In this document: piece after piece, positions 1 to 12,578 of the stretch
Layout: the number at the start of each line of letters is the position of its first letter
How positions within the stretch are numbered: the stretch's first letter is position 1
Assembly: GCF_004210375.1 (NCBI RefSeq)
Contig: NC_134833.1
Span: 143,026,127-143,090,126, forward strand
Origin: Tachypleus tridentatus
Taxonomy: Eukaryota > Arthropoda > Merostomata > Xiphosura > Limulidae
Length of the DNA: 64,000 nucleotides
Direction of reading: 5' to 3'
Notes under the pieces: model-generated
The model's input: only the letters and a program-made list of their open reading frames with translations
The model's database searches: none
Told to the model about the DNA's origin: nothing
Made by a program: the position numbers and the translations under genes

Positions 1-38
1 AATCATTACTTGTTAACCCAAAGAAATTTTGTTCTTAC

Positions 39-344
39 CCTTATGTTGGCAGACAAAAGCATGTTGGTTTTGACAGTTCTCTGTGATGAACTGCATGCTA
101 TTTTGATCTTTCTTTAAGACAACACAAGAGGGCTCACTTCCAGATGCTATGTTAACCCATAAGTCTAAGGATGTTTGTTGAATGATCCCAAACAAGAAAG
201 ACTGTACATCTGGGTCATCTGCAAACACTAGCTCTGCATTTTCAGACTGACAGATACTGGAAGCTTCTGAATTTGTGGACTCATTGCTATGTACTTTATA
301 ACAATGACCATTAAACAATCGGTAGCCACTGCTACACTGCTTAG
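39..344 (-). CDS. C-type lectin-like domain exon (short-loop CTLD 5)
   Basis: One exon of 306 bp, 102 codons, phase 1 at both ends. The acceptor follows a T-rich tract ending in CTAG at 346-345, and the donor GTAAG is at 38-34. The translation shows the CTLD layout: CSSGYRLF..CYKV at the N-terminus, the helix segment with C near SSICQSE, the core tryptophan motif LWVNI, then C of EPSCVV, C of TENC and the closing FVCQ. Only about ten residues separate the core W from the third cysteine, so the long loop that holds calcium and sugar in classical lectins is missing, as are EPN/QPD and WND motifs. Carbohydrate binding in the classical manner is therefore unlikely. The next downstream exon lies beyond the left edge. 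Confidence 0.82.
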
Positions 345-1314
345 CTAGGAATAAATAAATTAGAATCTTTGTCACATTTCACTTTAATGCAAATTCAAAT
401 AATATGATTGATACCTCAATGTTAACTCTATCATCAAATGGATATTATTAGCATTACTTAATTTGTTTACTAAATTTCAGTGCATAATCCTACAATGTAT
501 TTTGTTACAATATACTGACAACAGTCAAAAATAGTTGCTGCTGAAGAAAATCGTAAAACTTACTAATAACAATAACAGGATCTGACAAAAAATTAATTTT
601 CTTTATCAATGTATGTTCTGATATAGATTTTGTTAGTAAAAATTCTTTTCTGTTACTGCTTCTGTATCAGATTTGTATATTATGCTGTAAGAACAATAGA
701 CAAGCATGTAACCACTTTTTAAGTGAAAAACCAAACTACATAAAATAGTTATTGGCTCATACATTTAAACAGTTTTCTAATAAATGTAAAAACAACTGTT
801 TCTAAAAAGCATCTATAGGGCTTTTCCATTAACTAAAAAATATATCATAGCATCAGAAAATCTATTTTATTTTGTAACCGAGGTTGAAGGTGATATGTTT
901 TAACATCTATCTCATGTAACTAATTAATCCCAATGAAAATCTTTAAACAAACACCAGCATTTTACATCTCAAAACTCCAAGTAAACCAAGTCTACAGAAG
1001 ATCTTGATTGCACAGTATGTTCTGTTTAATTAATATGTCTATAAATAACATACATGCATTTGCAAAGTAGCAACATCTATGCATAAAAGCTTGAACAGAT
1101 TAAATGTGTTATATGTCACGATCAAAACAAACATGACACAATTCAAGCAATAAAGAACACTTGTATCTTTCAACGAACACAAACTGTCATAACCTTCAGT
1201 ATTTGTAAAAGATCCTCATATTACCTCATTAAATATCATGAAACTCAAATAGTACAAACAACATTATTATAAATAAAAACAACATAAATATCAAATTAAA
1301 AGCATGAGACAAAC
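345..1314 (-). other. Intron between CTLD exons
   Basis: AT-rich non-coding sequence, no repeat family recognised and no further exon seen on either strand. Confidence 0.6.
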
Positions 1315-1632
1315 CTCTTCTTTCACATATAAAATGATATCCGTTACGGCAATCTCTTTTGCTGAATTCCTTTTCTGTAGTTTTCACCACACATTTATCT
1401 GCCGTCACACTGTAAACTTCACCAAGCCACACTGTATTATCATCCAAGTTAAGAGAAATTAAATTATCTTCTTCCTCCTTGTTTCCAATATTTAACAATA
1501 TAGCTCCACTATTCTCACAAACTTCCACTGCTTTGCTCCACTTTACATTTTGTGCAAATAGTTTTATACAAGTTCCCTTACTATCAAAAAGTTGGAATCC
1601 ATCTGCACACTCACTGTCTGACAACTCTGGAC
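1315..1632 (-). CDS. C-type lectin-like domain exon (short-loop CTLD 4)
   Basis: Exon of 318 bp (106 codons), phase 1 at both ends; acceptor TTAG at 1636-1633, donor GT at 1314-1313. The translation begins around ELSDSECADGFQLF, has the CIKLF segment, the helix with AVEVCENSGA, the core motif VWLGEV, and C residues in ADKCVV, RDCRNGY and FICE. This is a compact CTLD with the long loop lost between the core WLG and the third cysteine. No calcium-site motifs are present. Same architecture and phase as its neighbours at 39-344 and 3040-3351, so the three look like tandem exon duplicates that have diverged strongly in sequence. Confidence 0.82.
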
Positions 1633-3039
1633 CTAACCAAAACAATTATAATTTTATTTTACAATGTACTAGATGGAAAATAATTCATCAAAAACAAAAT
1701 TATAAATTATGATTTTTCTTTTACACTTTAGAAACTAGGCTAAATTAATATTTGTTAAATCATACTTTATTTTTCTTTTTTTAAAATTAAGCTTGCTATA
1801 ACAGAAAGCAAACCAATAAACTACTAGCTATTTATTTATATCAGAAAAGAAAGCTGCAAAAACTTACATCAGGTGCATGTCTCTACAGTCATTCATTAAC
1901 TGTTCATCAGAGAAATCCCAAGAACTAAAGACACTTGATTACCCTTTCATTACTTTATGTATCAGGTGCACTTGTACGGTACATTTTTTTTGTAGATTTT
2001 ATTTTTTAAGACGATTTGTTGTACACTTAAAAATTAAAATAGTTTTCTCAACCCATCAACAGAGGGTTCAGTATGTTAGATTAAAACAATTCCTAATATG
2101 CAAATCATGTGTCAATCACAGCTGGAACAGAATAACATACATTGGACATATGTTTGGATATTTTTCACAGGTAGCATAATACAACAAAAATAGAACAAAT
2201 TTGAAAAGGTTATGTTACAACCATATTTAATGCAAAATATGCATAAACTTATATCTTAAAGATGTTTTAATACCATGGATTCAGAATGGATTTCCAAGAT
2301 TGAGTTTTCTTGCACTAAATGATATTCAAAGACAAACAAATGAAACAATTTTGAACCAAGACCATCTAGGAAGAGACCTGCAAAACCTTGTACCCCACTT
2401 AAAGTTAAAAACCCACAACACCTTGTAATAGGTGAAACTCCAAGAACACAATGTACATATGTCACAGGCCACAGACAACATGCAACAAAATCATGAAAGA
2501 CCTCTGATTAAAATCATGACATAAGTCAATTGGGCACAAGTTTCTTCCCTCTAAATGGAAAAAAATGAAATGAGTATTCTTGTTATTCCATATGAAGACA
2601 TACTGGTCAAGTCATTGTACATAGTGCTTACAGACTTCTGTAAAATCAGACTGTTGAAATAGATGCTTGGAGATTATCATTCTCAGATACTAGATTAATT
2701 ACAGAAAGAAACTAGGGAGAAGTGGTATGCTTTGGACATCACAGCTTTACATCAGAAACTTTTGCAATAGGAAAGACTCTACATGACTATTGTTAAGATG
2801 CACTATTATCAAACAAACATGGCAATATAAACTATCATGTTGTGATGCTCCAAAATAATTTTAATATAATGTATTCAGCCTCTGTATTTGTAAGAAATAT
2901 GATGTGATTTTTTAAGTGTATAGTTTTTGGTCATTTTACAGGACAAAATAATATTACCCCACAATCAAAGTCATCTTTTTCTTTTTTGTACCATTAAACC
3001 AATAAAAAACTTAAATAGACAACAGCAACTTGGACTTAC
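1633..3039 (-). other. Intron between CTLD exons
   Basis: AT-rich; open frames on both strands here are short and show no domain. No clear mobile element. Confidence 0.55.
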
Positions 3040-3351
3040 CTCCTACACCATAGTATCTCTGGCAAATGACTCTTTTGCTTGTCTCACAGTCCACATTTTG
3101 CTGCAGACCATGAATTTCCAGGGAAGAACAAAGTGCACCAGATGTGTTTATCCACCAACCAGAGGCACCATCAGACCAAAACAGAAAAAGCTTAAAATAT
3201 TCTTCATGAACTTTGTCAGGTATGTTCAGCACTGTTCCTTTATCATCAACACACATTTGTTCAGCTTCCATGTAGTTCATTTGACCCACATCATTAAAAG
3301 CTTTGTAACAAATCCCATTATATGGTTTATAATCATCAAAGCACCAAGGAC
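3040..3351 (-). CDS. C-type lectin-like domain exon (short-loop CTLD 3)
   Basis: Exon of 312 bp (104 codons), phase 1 at both ends. The acceptor AAAG is at 3355-3352 and the donor GTAAGTCC starts at 3039. Residues show WCFDDYKPYNGICYKAF, the helix MEAEQMCVDDKGTVL, the core motif GWWINTSG, then C of ALCSS, C of NVDCE and VICQ at the end. The long loop is absent: only a few residues lie between the WWI core and the third cysteine. NTSG is a potential N-glycosylation site. Lectin activity of the classical calcium type is not expected; ligand unknown. Confidence 0.82.
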
Positions 3352-5978
3352 CTTTAAGACAATAAGAGATTTTTAATAAATGTTGATATGCAGACAAGAT
3401 GTACATCTTCAAAATCTCTTGCAAGCATTAACCACAAAAACACTCAGACAATGTGATATATGATGATTTCAATAATGTTTACTGGCATTTACAGTAGTTT
3501 CTCTTTCCTTGTAGCACTAAAGCAGCAAGATTTCATTTAACTAACGAATTATTTCATAGTTCTTGTATTCGTAAATATTTACATTATAAAAATGTGAGCC
3601 TACATTGTAAGCAGGTTTGTTAATACCAGGACTTTAGAAAGGTATTATTTTATGCACGACTCTTTGGTGTTTCAACCTCATTTTTAATTCAGTGATCTCT
3701 GGAAAAACTTTAAAATACATGCCAAGATTGGGAGTGTTCCTCCATAAATTTCATGAAACTTCATAACATAAAAACAAGAAAAACAGTAACCATTATTAGT
3801 TGATAGCATTGTAACATAATTTAACCCATGTTATCATACTGCAAATTACTAGAAGTTACAGTGATTTTATAAACTGCATTAACTGAACTTTAATTAAATA
3901 AATGCTTTTGGAAAATATTAACAAGAGGTCTACTGAAATATAAACTTGTACACATGTTATCTGTGTGTTGGCGATAATGTTTTGAACTGCCAGTTCCATG
4001 AGGTTAACAATTCAGCATGTTTTACCTCCAGACTACTGTCAACATTTCAATCCATCATCTCCAGGTTAATAGCCATAAAAGTTTTTACTATAGGGTATTC
4101 TGTTCTGCCTAATCATTTTCCTCAGCAAATTGTTTTCCATTATAAGTTATTTTTATACAAAGATTTCAAATTGAGAGTTACCATTTCATTTTTTTTTTTA
4201 TAAAATATTCAAAAACTATAATGAACCTGTGACACAAATCAAATATCAACCACAGTTTTGTCTATTTAGATCTGAAAGATTATGAACTGCATTAACCATT
4301 TCACCAACCTTGCAACTACACAGCAACCATCAGAATTTCCATACTATAACTTTTAAAACATTTTGCATATTTTCACATATCTTTTTAAGCTTTCAGTAAA
4401 CATTACAATTCTTTTTTACAGTAAAAAAAATATATCAGATTTCTATTCATTATTTGTGTTTAAAATTTTCCACAAATATATCAGGTCAAAGTTTGACTGT
4501 TCCAAAGATATTTACATATTAAGATTAAAAACACTTTTCTTCATTTGTTAATTTTTCAGATTTCATTTGTGTAATTTCTAAAACCACCTAAATAAATATC
4601 AAACTTTTTCAATAAAACTTCATATTTTTTCTGTTATTTTTTCTATCATAACTCTATATAGGATCAGTAAAACTACCCTCTTTTTCTTTATAGAATGGCT
4701 ACAAGTTGCAACAAGAAACCACATCTTAATAGGAAAGTTTGAAGCATGACACATCAGTTTATACCTGCTTTTATTGATTTATTGTCCTTTGCACTATGTC
4801 TAACTAATATCCTGCTGAACAAGTCAAACCACTCAAAGCATACACAGTTCACATTACCATACTGAATTAGGTAATGCTCAAACTGCTCATACATATATCT
4901 CATGAAGTTCTATTATTGTTATTATTTTTCATTACCTTATCTAATTTTATAACAATAAGTAAAGAATGCAAATGATATATATATATATATATATATATAT
5001 CTTTTTTTTTTTGTCAACTGCCAACAAAACATAAGCTTACTTTTTTAAGTATTAGTGGTAGTACTATATTAAATAATATTTATTTGTTTAAGTAATGCAC
5101 CAAATAACATGCACAAAACAAAATAAATGTCCTATGTTACATTTTTCTCTGTTTTTTTGTTGTTGTTTTTAACTATGCAACAAGAGCCTTCAAAAACTCG
5201 TCTAAACTTGTCAGCTAAATTCCCATTAGGAAAACGTTTTGAACTGGAGATACACAATTATCTGTACAGAAAAAAATGTAATATATCACTTAATAGTTTA
5301 AGCTTTGTTTTTCTACTGGTTATAAATAAAACAGTTTCAAATGTTAGAGAAAGCTATTGGCAATTAAAAAGAGGATATGATGGGTTAACCTGGAAGGTGG
5401 GTTTGGTTTTCTAGTTCATGGCTCCATAAATAAGATTGTAGACTATAAAAATTATACCTTGTATGAGTAATATCTGTATTACAATGAGTAATTTACATTC
5501 AATTTTGTACTTCTCAGGAGAATGGTAGATAACTTAAAGATCTAGAGAACATCAGCCACAGTTTGTTTTCTTACTACAAGAAACTGAGGAATTTTACATA
5601 TTTCCTTAAAAAATTAAAAACTTAAATATTAAAATTTGATTTATTATCCATATTTTGAGTCAAGTTAATTTGTATGCATTAATAATTGGTTTAATTACAC
5701 TTGGAATGTAACTTCCGATAAAGTTGTGCCATGTACACTGACCATAATGAGACAGTTAAAAACGTTTGTACAAAATGCTGTAAAACACATTTACAGAGAA
5801 ATAAATATTTAAATATAAAGAAAATCTCAACATCAACATACTGACTACAAAACTGATAGATCTGCTTGGTTTCAAGATCTTCTAACCATGTTTGCATTTA
5901 TTCCTTTCTAAGTTCAAATATTCTGTTGATATCCAAACCTCCATTTATACATTATCAAACAAAAAAATTGATACATAC
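3352..5978 (-). other. Intron with a TA dinucleotide microsatellite
   Basis: AT-rich intron. A simple (TA)n run occupies about 4975-5000 and is followed by a T run. No coding or recognised mobile sequence. Confidence 0.55.
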
Positions 5979-6356
5979 TAGGTGGATATACACACAGAGC
6001 TGGAAGAGTTAGGTTACATGGAAATCCTTCCCATTCAGATCTCATGTATAAGGTCCCACAAGTTTCATTTCTAGGTGACAGGTTTGTGCTGACAAAATCT
6101 GACAAAGTACTTTCATCACTCAGCTTCCATTGGTTGGTTTCTAAGCGATGCGAAATGCCAACCCAGTAACGCTCCTCATTCCCCTTCTCAGCTAACCTGA
6201 TCAACGTGCTCAGGTATGGTATATCTGTCACAGCAGTTAGCTGACCTCCCTCTTCTGCACATTTCACTTCAGATTCCACAAAAGATTTTCTTTCATTTTC
6301 AAAAACTTTCACACATTTGTGGCCATACGACACATAACCCTGAGGACAACTGAGCT
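5979..6356 (-). CDS. C-type lectin-like domain exon (long CTLD 2)
   Basis: Exon of 378 bp (126 codons), phase 1 at both ends. The acceptor TTTCCAG ends at 6357 and the donor GTATGT starts at 5978. The domain starts LSCPQGYVSYGHKCVKVF, continues with the helix ESEVKCAEEGGQLTAV, the core motif YWVGI, a loop with NQWKLSDES, then ETCGTLY, WEGFPC and ALCVYP. The six-cysteine pattern of a long-form CTLD is complete. Neither an EPN/QPD nor a WND calcium motif is present, so sugar binding, if any, would be calcium-independent. Two NxT/NxS-type sites (RNET, CNLT) suggest a glycosylated secreted domain. The open frame alone suggested an internal start at SYGHK; the splice acceptor upstream shows the domain begins earlier. 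Confidence 0.85.
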
Positions 6357-8535
6357 CTGGAAAGAAAAAAACAAAAAAGGTTTATTTTGGTGAGTGACTA
6401 ATAAATGAATGAATTTCCTTTAATGTTCCAGCAATCAAAACTATGATTACACTTTATTCACTTTAAATATGTATTCCTTTATTACATCCTATTGAAGTCA
6501 GATTACATCATACACCTAGCTGCTAGGCATATTATATAAAAAAAGTTTTTTTTAACACTTTGATAAATAGTATTACTTTGGAATTTAAATGTTAATTTAA
6601 CTAAACATTAAATGTTGATTTACTTTTATTATGTTTACCACTATATCAAATTAAACACCAGAGTGATATAATCACATTACTAATGTGGTCAAGAATATTG
6701 GCAATCCTGCTAGACAATGGACAGACATCTGTAACACTATTTCATGTTAACTTAAATCTGTATATCACTTGAAAGAAATGCAGAATTAATGCTAGCACTA
6801 GTTTTTGGTCCACAACTTTCAGTACGTACTGGCAATGAATCGTGCATCTCATCTTTAAGAAGTTGTCTTTAAATACTTACCTACCATTTGTCTGCACAAA
6901 AGTGATGGAGTTTTGCCATTCTATTGAGATAATCACCTTTAATAATGCAAATATTGTCCTTAGGCTTTAATACAATAGCTGCCAGAAATAAAATTGTCCT
7001 AAGCAGGTATAGGGTCAGGATTTATGCACTGTCATGTGTCCTACAATAAGTTGTGCTGATGATTTATTTTGGTACAAGATTTAAGTAAAAAAACTCAATC
7101 GTGATTTTTTGAAGTGACATCAAATATACTGTTTACAAAATCTAAAAAAAAAAAAAAGTTCATGTTTTCAACTGACTGCACACATGCATAAAGAATCTGC
7201 TATTTATAGATATCTATGAACTGGTCAAGACTAGATCTTGTTCAAAGTTGGTAATAACTGACATAGCTTTCCACAAAACTAAAATCTCAACTAAAATTGG
7301 TTTGGTTTGTGACTTGAATTATTTTGAAAAATATTACTTTAGTTGATAATTTAAAATACAATTTATCAAGTTTAATTCATACAAGTTGAAGAAATATTTT
7401 TTATTAAAATATTTTCACTTCTCAGTACTTTAGATTTATTTTTAAATTTAGGTATGAAAATAAAAGTAAATAGTTAGCAGCAAGGCTTGGATTATTTGTA
7501 GAATTTGTTTCATAACTAACATCAAACAAAATTATACGTAATTAATTTATTTAATTACTAAATAAGAAGCATTGTATCACTGTGTTATTTCAGTCATATT
7601 CAACTGAAAATCAATTTAAGAAAATACAACATAAATTAAAGGGCAAAAAACATCAAATAATTTAAACAATAGCATAATAGAACATCAAACATTCTATCTC
7701 AAATTAAGTAACTATATCTAAGGTCAAAACTTGCAACTTTCAACATTACAAAGTAGTTTAACTGTGTGGCTACAAGTGAAGCTCCTTCCTTGTAAGATAA
7801 GATTATAATAATAGAATTTTTAATCAACATTTAAAAAAAGCAATAGTCCAAAACAAAAAGGAAGTATTTTTAATAATTTTTTCAAAACAATATATCACAG
7901 CAAATGCTTGGGCACTTCACCACATAAAATTTCTTCAAGCTGAAACTTGATATTATTGATGCATTTAGTAAGTTTGTTAAGTGTTTCCAACGTCAGCAGA
8001 ATAAAACAAGACAAAGAACATCAGTAATACCCTCCTAGTTTGGGAAGTGTTAAGGCACATCATACTTTACTATTATGTCCCTATCCCACTTCTCTGCATC
8101 CTATCAATACAGGACAAGTTTATTTTACATCTAACTCATTAAGGTTGTGTCCAAGAATCACGACTTCAATCTTTAAATAATCCACACATTATCTAATTAG
8201 TTAATCCAAAATTTATCTGCTGAGTTTTGGTTAATTTCAACATTACAATATTCTCAGCAACATACAAGTGTCACTAGCCTTGTCTTTATAAAGAGTATAC
8301 TTTGCAATGTATGAAATACTGAGGACAAAGAATAATGAAAAGATGAAATCTTTTGTAATTTTACTTCCTATCATTCTAAAATATTATTGAGCAAACAGTA
8401 AAAGAATTATATAGAACTTGATATATTTAACACTAAAAAAATTTTATTGGTTCAAGTGGTTCAATAAATTACATTCTTGTTACATGGTTAGTTAATCAGA
8501 TAGAAAAAAAAATTAGTTTTTTAAATAAAACTCAC
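6357..8535 (-). other. Intron between the two long CTLD exons
   Basis: AT-rich non-coding sequence of about 2.2 kb with no recognised exon or mobile element. Confidence 0.55.
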
Positions 8536-8964
8536 CAGTTCTTTCACAGATGTAACTTTTCAGTTCTCCACAAAGTGACACATTCCATTTATAGTACACA
8601 TTTCCATTGGTAATCTTGTTCATGCTGCAACAAACATCCAAGGTAGATGTCAGTGCATTGTCTGCTGAGCCTCCTTCCCAGCTATTGAAGAAGTCCGACC
8701 TTAAACTGGAACCGTCTGCATATTTCCACCGTTGCCAATTCACAAAATTCAATCCTATCCAAGCAAACACTGGTAATGTTGTATCCTCAGTGGCCTCACC
8801 TACCAAACCTTGAAGAAAATTCTGGGTGTCTCTATCCTTAACAATTGCTAAAACTGCATTTTCTGCTGCACACTTTTCTTCTGCTTCTTGGTAGGTGGCA
8901 TTCTCCAATACCAATTTATAGCAGCCACTGTTGTGCTGGATATAGCCATCTTCACATTCAAATT
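8536..8964 (-). CDS. C-type lectin-like domain exon (long CTLD 1)
   Basis: Exon of 429 bp (143 codons), the longest CTLD in the window, phase 1 at both ends; acceptor TTTGACAG ending at 8965, donor GTGAGT from 8535. It reads FECEDGYIQHNSGCYKLV, helix YQEAEEKCAAENAVLAIV, core motif FAWIGLNFV, then WQRWKYADGSSL, a loop with SWEGG and DVCCSM, and the end WNVSLCGELKSYICE. The WIGL and long loop are conserved, but the usual EPN/QPD triplet is absent and the WND position reads WNV. It is the first CTLD after the chitin-binding exons, so this is where the protein changes from CBM14 to CTLD modules. Of the five CTLDs this is the best candidate for residual ligand binding. Confidence 0.87.
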
Positions 8965-10152
8965 CTGTCAAATAATTTTCAAAAGAAATTCTAGTTTTGA
9001 GAATTTTTTTACTTAATTCTATAATGACACATTAGCCACTCTTGCAAGCCATGAATCTCTTGAGAATGATATCTTCCAGTTTGACCTCTTTTCTTAAATA
9101 CTTGATATCAGAGATGATAAAAAATTTCTTTAAAAAAGTTTTATCATTAATAGTACGTTAATATTGAATAGAAACAGCAAAAAACGAAACTTGTATTTTT
9201 GTGTAGAATTACAGTACTACATTAAATTAAAAAAAAAATCATTTTTGATGACTCACTCTCATAAAAGAACTATGAAAATTTAAACAATTAGTTTTTAACT
9301 AAAAAATTGAAATCAATCAATATTTAATAGTTATATGAAGTGGTTAACTTCTAGTTAATTTTTCACAACCACACGTTGCAATTCACACGTCCAGTACAAA
9401 TTTCCAATTATTATTACTTCTCTTCAAAACCTAAACATTTCAAGACATTAAATACTTATCCGAATTGCAAATTTTTCATTGGTTAAATTTCATAGTTTTT
9501 TAACAAATATATTACATTTATTTTTCTTTGCTATGTTGTAAAGTTCCAAGTTTAATTTAATTCCACATTATGCAATTCACGGTATATCTATTCCAAATTG
9601 GTGGGGAAAAGAATACACCATATAAAAATTCCAAATTATATATGCATGTACTTTTAGTATTCATACCAAAGATAAGACTCCAGGTCAACCATCATCTTCT
9701 AAATTTCCAGTTTAAGAAAAGTTGCAGGTTGACTGATGATTAGATTGTTTATGGGTAAGCACAATGAACTACCTGCACTCTGCCCTCCACAAGTATCAAA
9801 ATAGAGTTTTAAGGATCATAAGCCTTCAGACTTTCTGCTGTGCCACTGGAGGGCTTTGATTAATGATATAGTGATTCAGATCATGTGTTATATACAGTCA
9901 CATAAAGATGTTGAAACATGCATATATGATAAAATGATTCACTTGCATAATACGTGTAATCTCAAACTGTAAAACATAAAAATAAATGCTTTATGCTTCA
10001 AGTTTTACTAGAACAGGCAGGTGAGCAGCCACTGTGGAAGTATTGTATTATTGAATTAAAAAGAATGTCCCATTGATCTTTAAACAGGAAATTACAAGTT
10101 CAATATTCTGCACCTAAAGACATTGGCCTAACCTGCTACAATAACTTCTTAC
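8965..10152 (-). other. Intron at the CTLD/CBM14 module boundary
   Basis: AT-rich. A fragment resembling the short tRNA-like SINE (minus strand) lies near 9775-9860, judged from the motif GCCACTGGAGGG and CAAGTATC; otherwise nothing recognised. Confidence 0.5.
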
Positions 10153-10314
10153 CATAAGTCACGCATTTAGCCAAATGTATCCATGTGCACATCAAGGTAT
10201 CCTGATGAAAATGCTGACCATCAGGACAGGTCCAATGATACTGCATGCCTTGAACACAAGCAAAGTACTTGTAACAGTCATTCGTATTAGAGCTATTGGC
10301 TGTACATGGAGAAC
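10153..10314 (-). CDS. CBM14 (peritrophin-A) chitin-binding exon
   Basis: Exon of 162 bp (54 codons) that is easy to miss because of its size. The acceptor GAAG ends at 10315 and the donor GTAAGAAG starts at 10152; phase 1 at both ends. The translation carries the six-cysteine CBM14 pattern: SPC, NDCYKYFACV (C2 and C3 five residues apart), YHWTCPDGQHFH (C4 with the aromatic/hydrophobic strand), LMCTW and AKCV. Known CBM14 domains bind chitin through aromatic residues on the C4-C5 strand; here W, F and H occupy those places. It is the last chitin-binding module before the CTLD exons. Confidence 0.82.
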
Positions 10315-10914
10315 CTTCATCAAGAAATAAATGTAGTTGAATTAGAATGTTATAATTTTTTGTTGTTGTTCATTATGTTATACATAGGATACAAAATTAA
10401 GGTCTTTTTCATATTCATAACGTTTCTAGTTGTTTGTTTTTTTCCACCTTATGGCTTGTGTAATCATGAAGTTTAAACACTTGCTTTTCTCAAAGATGTC
10501 TGAAGAACAAAAACAAACAAAATCTATACTTAATACACAACACAATACTCTGTCAATTCCATTTTTCTGAAAACTAAAACCATACATTTATGAAAATTGT
10601 TAAATCTGTTTCTTTTTCATTCTTACAATAACTGGAACAAACTCACTTAAGTATAAGAAACAAAATAAAAATTTAAATCAAAGGTTTGCTTTAATATAAA
10701 CTGCAACAAACTCTCTCATCTATCATTTGTAACACATTATTTTCAAGATTTTAGCATTATAAATAGTTATTTCCTCAGCTGATGAGTATAATTTCTCTTT
10801 AAACAATAGCATTTGTTAACATGTTATAGAAAAAGTATAAGAAATGGAAGAAGTAACAACTGAAACTCAGGTGAAGTGCATGTTGTTGATAACAGTACTT
10901 CTGGTTATTCCTAC
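10315..10914 (-). other. Intron between CBM14 exons
   Basis: 600-bp intron, AT-rich, nothing else recognised. Confidence 0.6.
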
Positions 10915-11094
10915 CTTGACAACCAACAATATCCCCTCTTTCACATTTCTGGGAACGAGGATCAAAATGTAGTGAAGAGCCACAGCTACGATGATAAGTC
11001 ACTGTACTGTTTCCTCCTACACATTCATAATACTTTGAACAATCACTAGAATCAACAAAGTATCCTTTCTCCCCAGGACACTTGAAATGAGTAC
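10915..11094 (-). CDS. CBM14 (peritrophin-A) chitin-binding exon
   Basis: Exon of 180 bp (60 codons), phase 1 at both ends; acceptor TTTGCAG ending at 11095, donor GTAGGAAT from 10914. The CBM14 cysteines are all present: FKCPGEKGYFVDSSDC, SKYYECVGG, HRSCGSSLHFDP, QKCERGD and VGCQ. YYEC and the LHFDP strand with a phenylalanine are typical of functional peritrophin-A domains. Two imperfect repeats of the acceptor-side sequence TAGTACCTG occur upstream in the intron near 11160 and 11258. Confidence 0.86.
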
Positions 11095-12398
11095 CTGCAA
11101 ATGTACAGCAACATTCTAATTTTAACTTGTATTACTTAACAAAGAATCCCTACAGTTAATTAGTACCTGCTCATACATAGAGACTCAACAGCATCCACTA
11201 CCAATTCAATTCATATCATTTAACAAAAAATCCATGCTCTTCAAGAGAGTTGATTAGTACCTGTAAACATGCAACAGTATTCCCATTTCAATTAATAGTA
11301 TACAAATTAAGTAAACAGATGAAGCCAACCAGTGGCTTTATCTTTTTCAAACCTCCTCAATTTCAGAAAAACCTATGTTCATTGTAACACAGTGTTTACT
11401 ATCCGATCGATGAAGGACAACTACATGAAACACCATGTAAAATAAACTAGAAAAACTTTCATTTAGATGTATCAATTTATCATCTTCAATTCAAGTTTCT
11501 TTACTCACATCTTGTGGAAGAGTTATATTGTTCTGTAATAAAGTAGTTTTAACAAACGAGCAACAGCACTTTGCATACCTTCACAAAGAAACACTGCTTT
11601 TAACAGGATAACCACTATTTCACCACAGTATGTGGTACTTCAATCTGGATGAAATACAACCCTAAACAGTATGTGGTACTTCAATCTGGATGAAATACAA
11701 CCCTAAACAAATAGTTATGGTTCAAAATTAACATATTTTCTGATTAATCTGTTTATTTTGCACAAATAAAAAGCTACAATAAAAATCATATCAATTATTT
11801 CCATATTTATATAACCAGTACATAATGAATATATTTCAGATTTCTGGAAACATATTTATTTTTAAAGCTTCTGTTTTACACTTTCATCAAGACTTCCAGC
11901 TGTGGTGATGTCTGGAAAATAAAATACTTTCTTCTGAAACTACAGTTTATTCAACTACATAAACCACATCACTTTGTGATATATAAACCCTGAAAAAAGA
12001 AAATTATATTTTCTTCCTTTAGAGAAGTAACTGGCAGGCTTTTCAATTGTGAAAATCCCACTGCTGTATCCCCGAGGAATGTAAACAAACCTGGAACCTC
12101 TATTAATTAACCTAAAGTGTTAATCCCCTAACTGCTAGTAATGCTTTTTTTAACAGTTCAAAATAATAAATGGTTAATTTTATTGTTTGAGGATAACAAA
12201 TATGTAAACAAAGTGATGGATATATTCTCTATATTTCAAATCTTGTAAAATAACAAGCTTTTGGCTAGGTTGCAGTAACTTTACTTAGGCTTAATAATAT
12301 TAATTGTAATCAAAGTTACTGGAACATAAATTAAAACTACATTTAAATTTGGAAACTATCTATAGTACACATTTTCTTATATAAAATTACTATCTTAC
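11095..12398 (-). other. Intron with a perfect 41-bp tandem duplication
   Basis: AT-rich intron. A 41-bp block at 11626-11666 is repeated exactly at 11667-11707. No exon seen. Confidence 0.6.
11626..11707. repeat. 41-bp perfect direct tandem duplication
   Basis: Two identical adjacent 41-bp units starting CAGTATGTGGTACTTC. No coding content; simple local duplication in an intron. Confidence 0.9.
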
Positions 12399-12578
12399 CT
12401 GCTTCTTGGCAATTCACCTGATTCAGTAGCCTACACTCTTTAGTTATTGGATCAAACTGATCGCCTGGTTCACAAGTGTTTCGGTAGCTTATTTTGTTTT
12501 CTCCATAGTCACATTGGTAGTAACTTGAACAGTTATGTTCATCAGGAAGAAACCTATCCGTGGTACAAGTCACTTCAC
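12399..12578 (-). CDS. CBM14 (peritrophin-A) chitin-binding exon
   Basis: Exon of 180 bp (60 codons), phase 1 at both ends; acceptor CTCTACAG ending at 12579, donor GTAAGATAG from 12398. Cysteines follow the CBM14 pattern: VTCTTDRFLPDEHNC, SSYYQCDYGE, RNTCEPGDQFDP, KECRLL and VNCQ. YYQC and DQFDP are the standard peritrophin-A signatures. The same length as the exon at 10915-11094 and similar spacing show recent common origin. Confidence 0.86.

Noticed and set aside
2927..3376. Plus-strand open frame of 149 codons
   Set aside because: It is the opposite-strand shadow of the CTLD exon at 3040-3351 and has no domain.
11160..11270. Extra CBM14 exon remnants suggested by repeated TAGTACCTG words
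   Set aside because: Only the acceptor-side words are repeated; no cysteine pattern follows on the minus strand.
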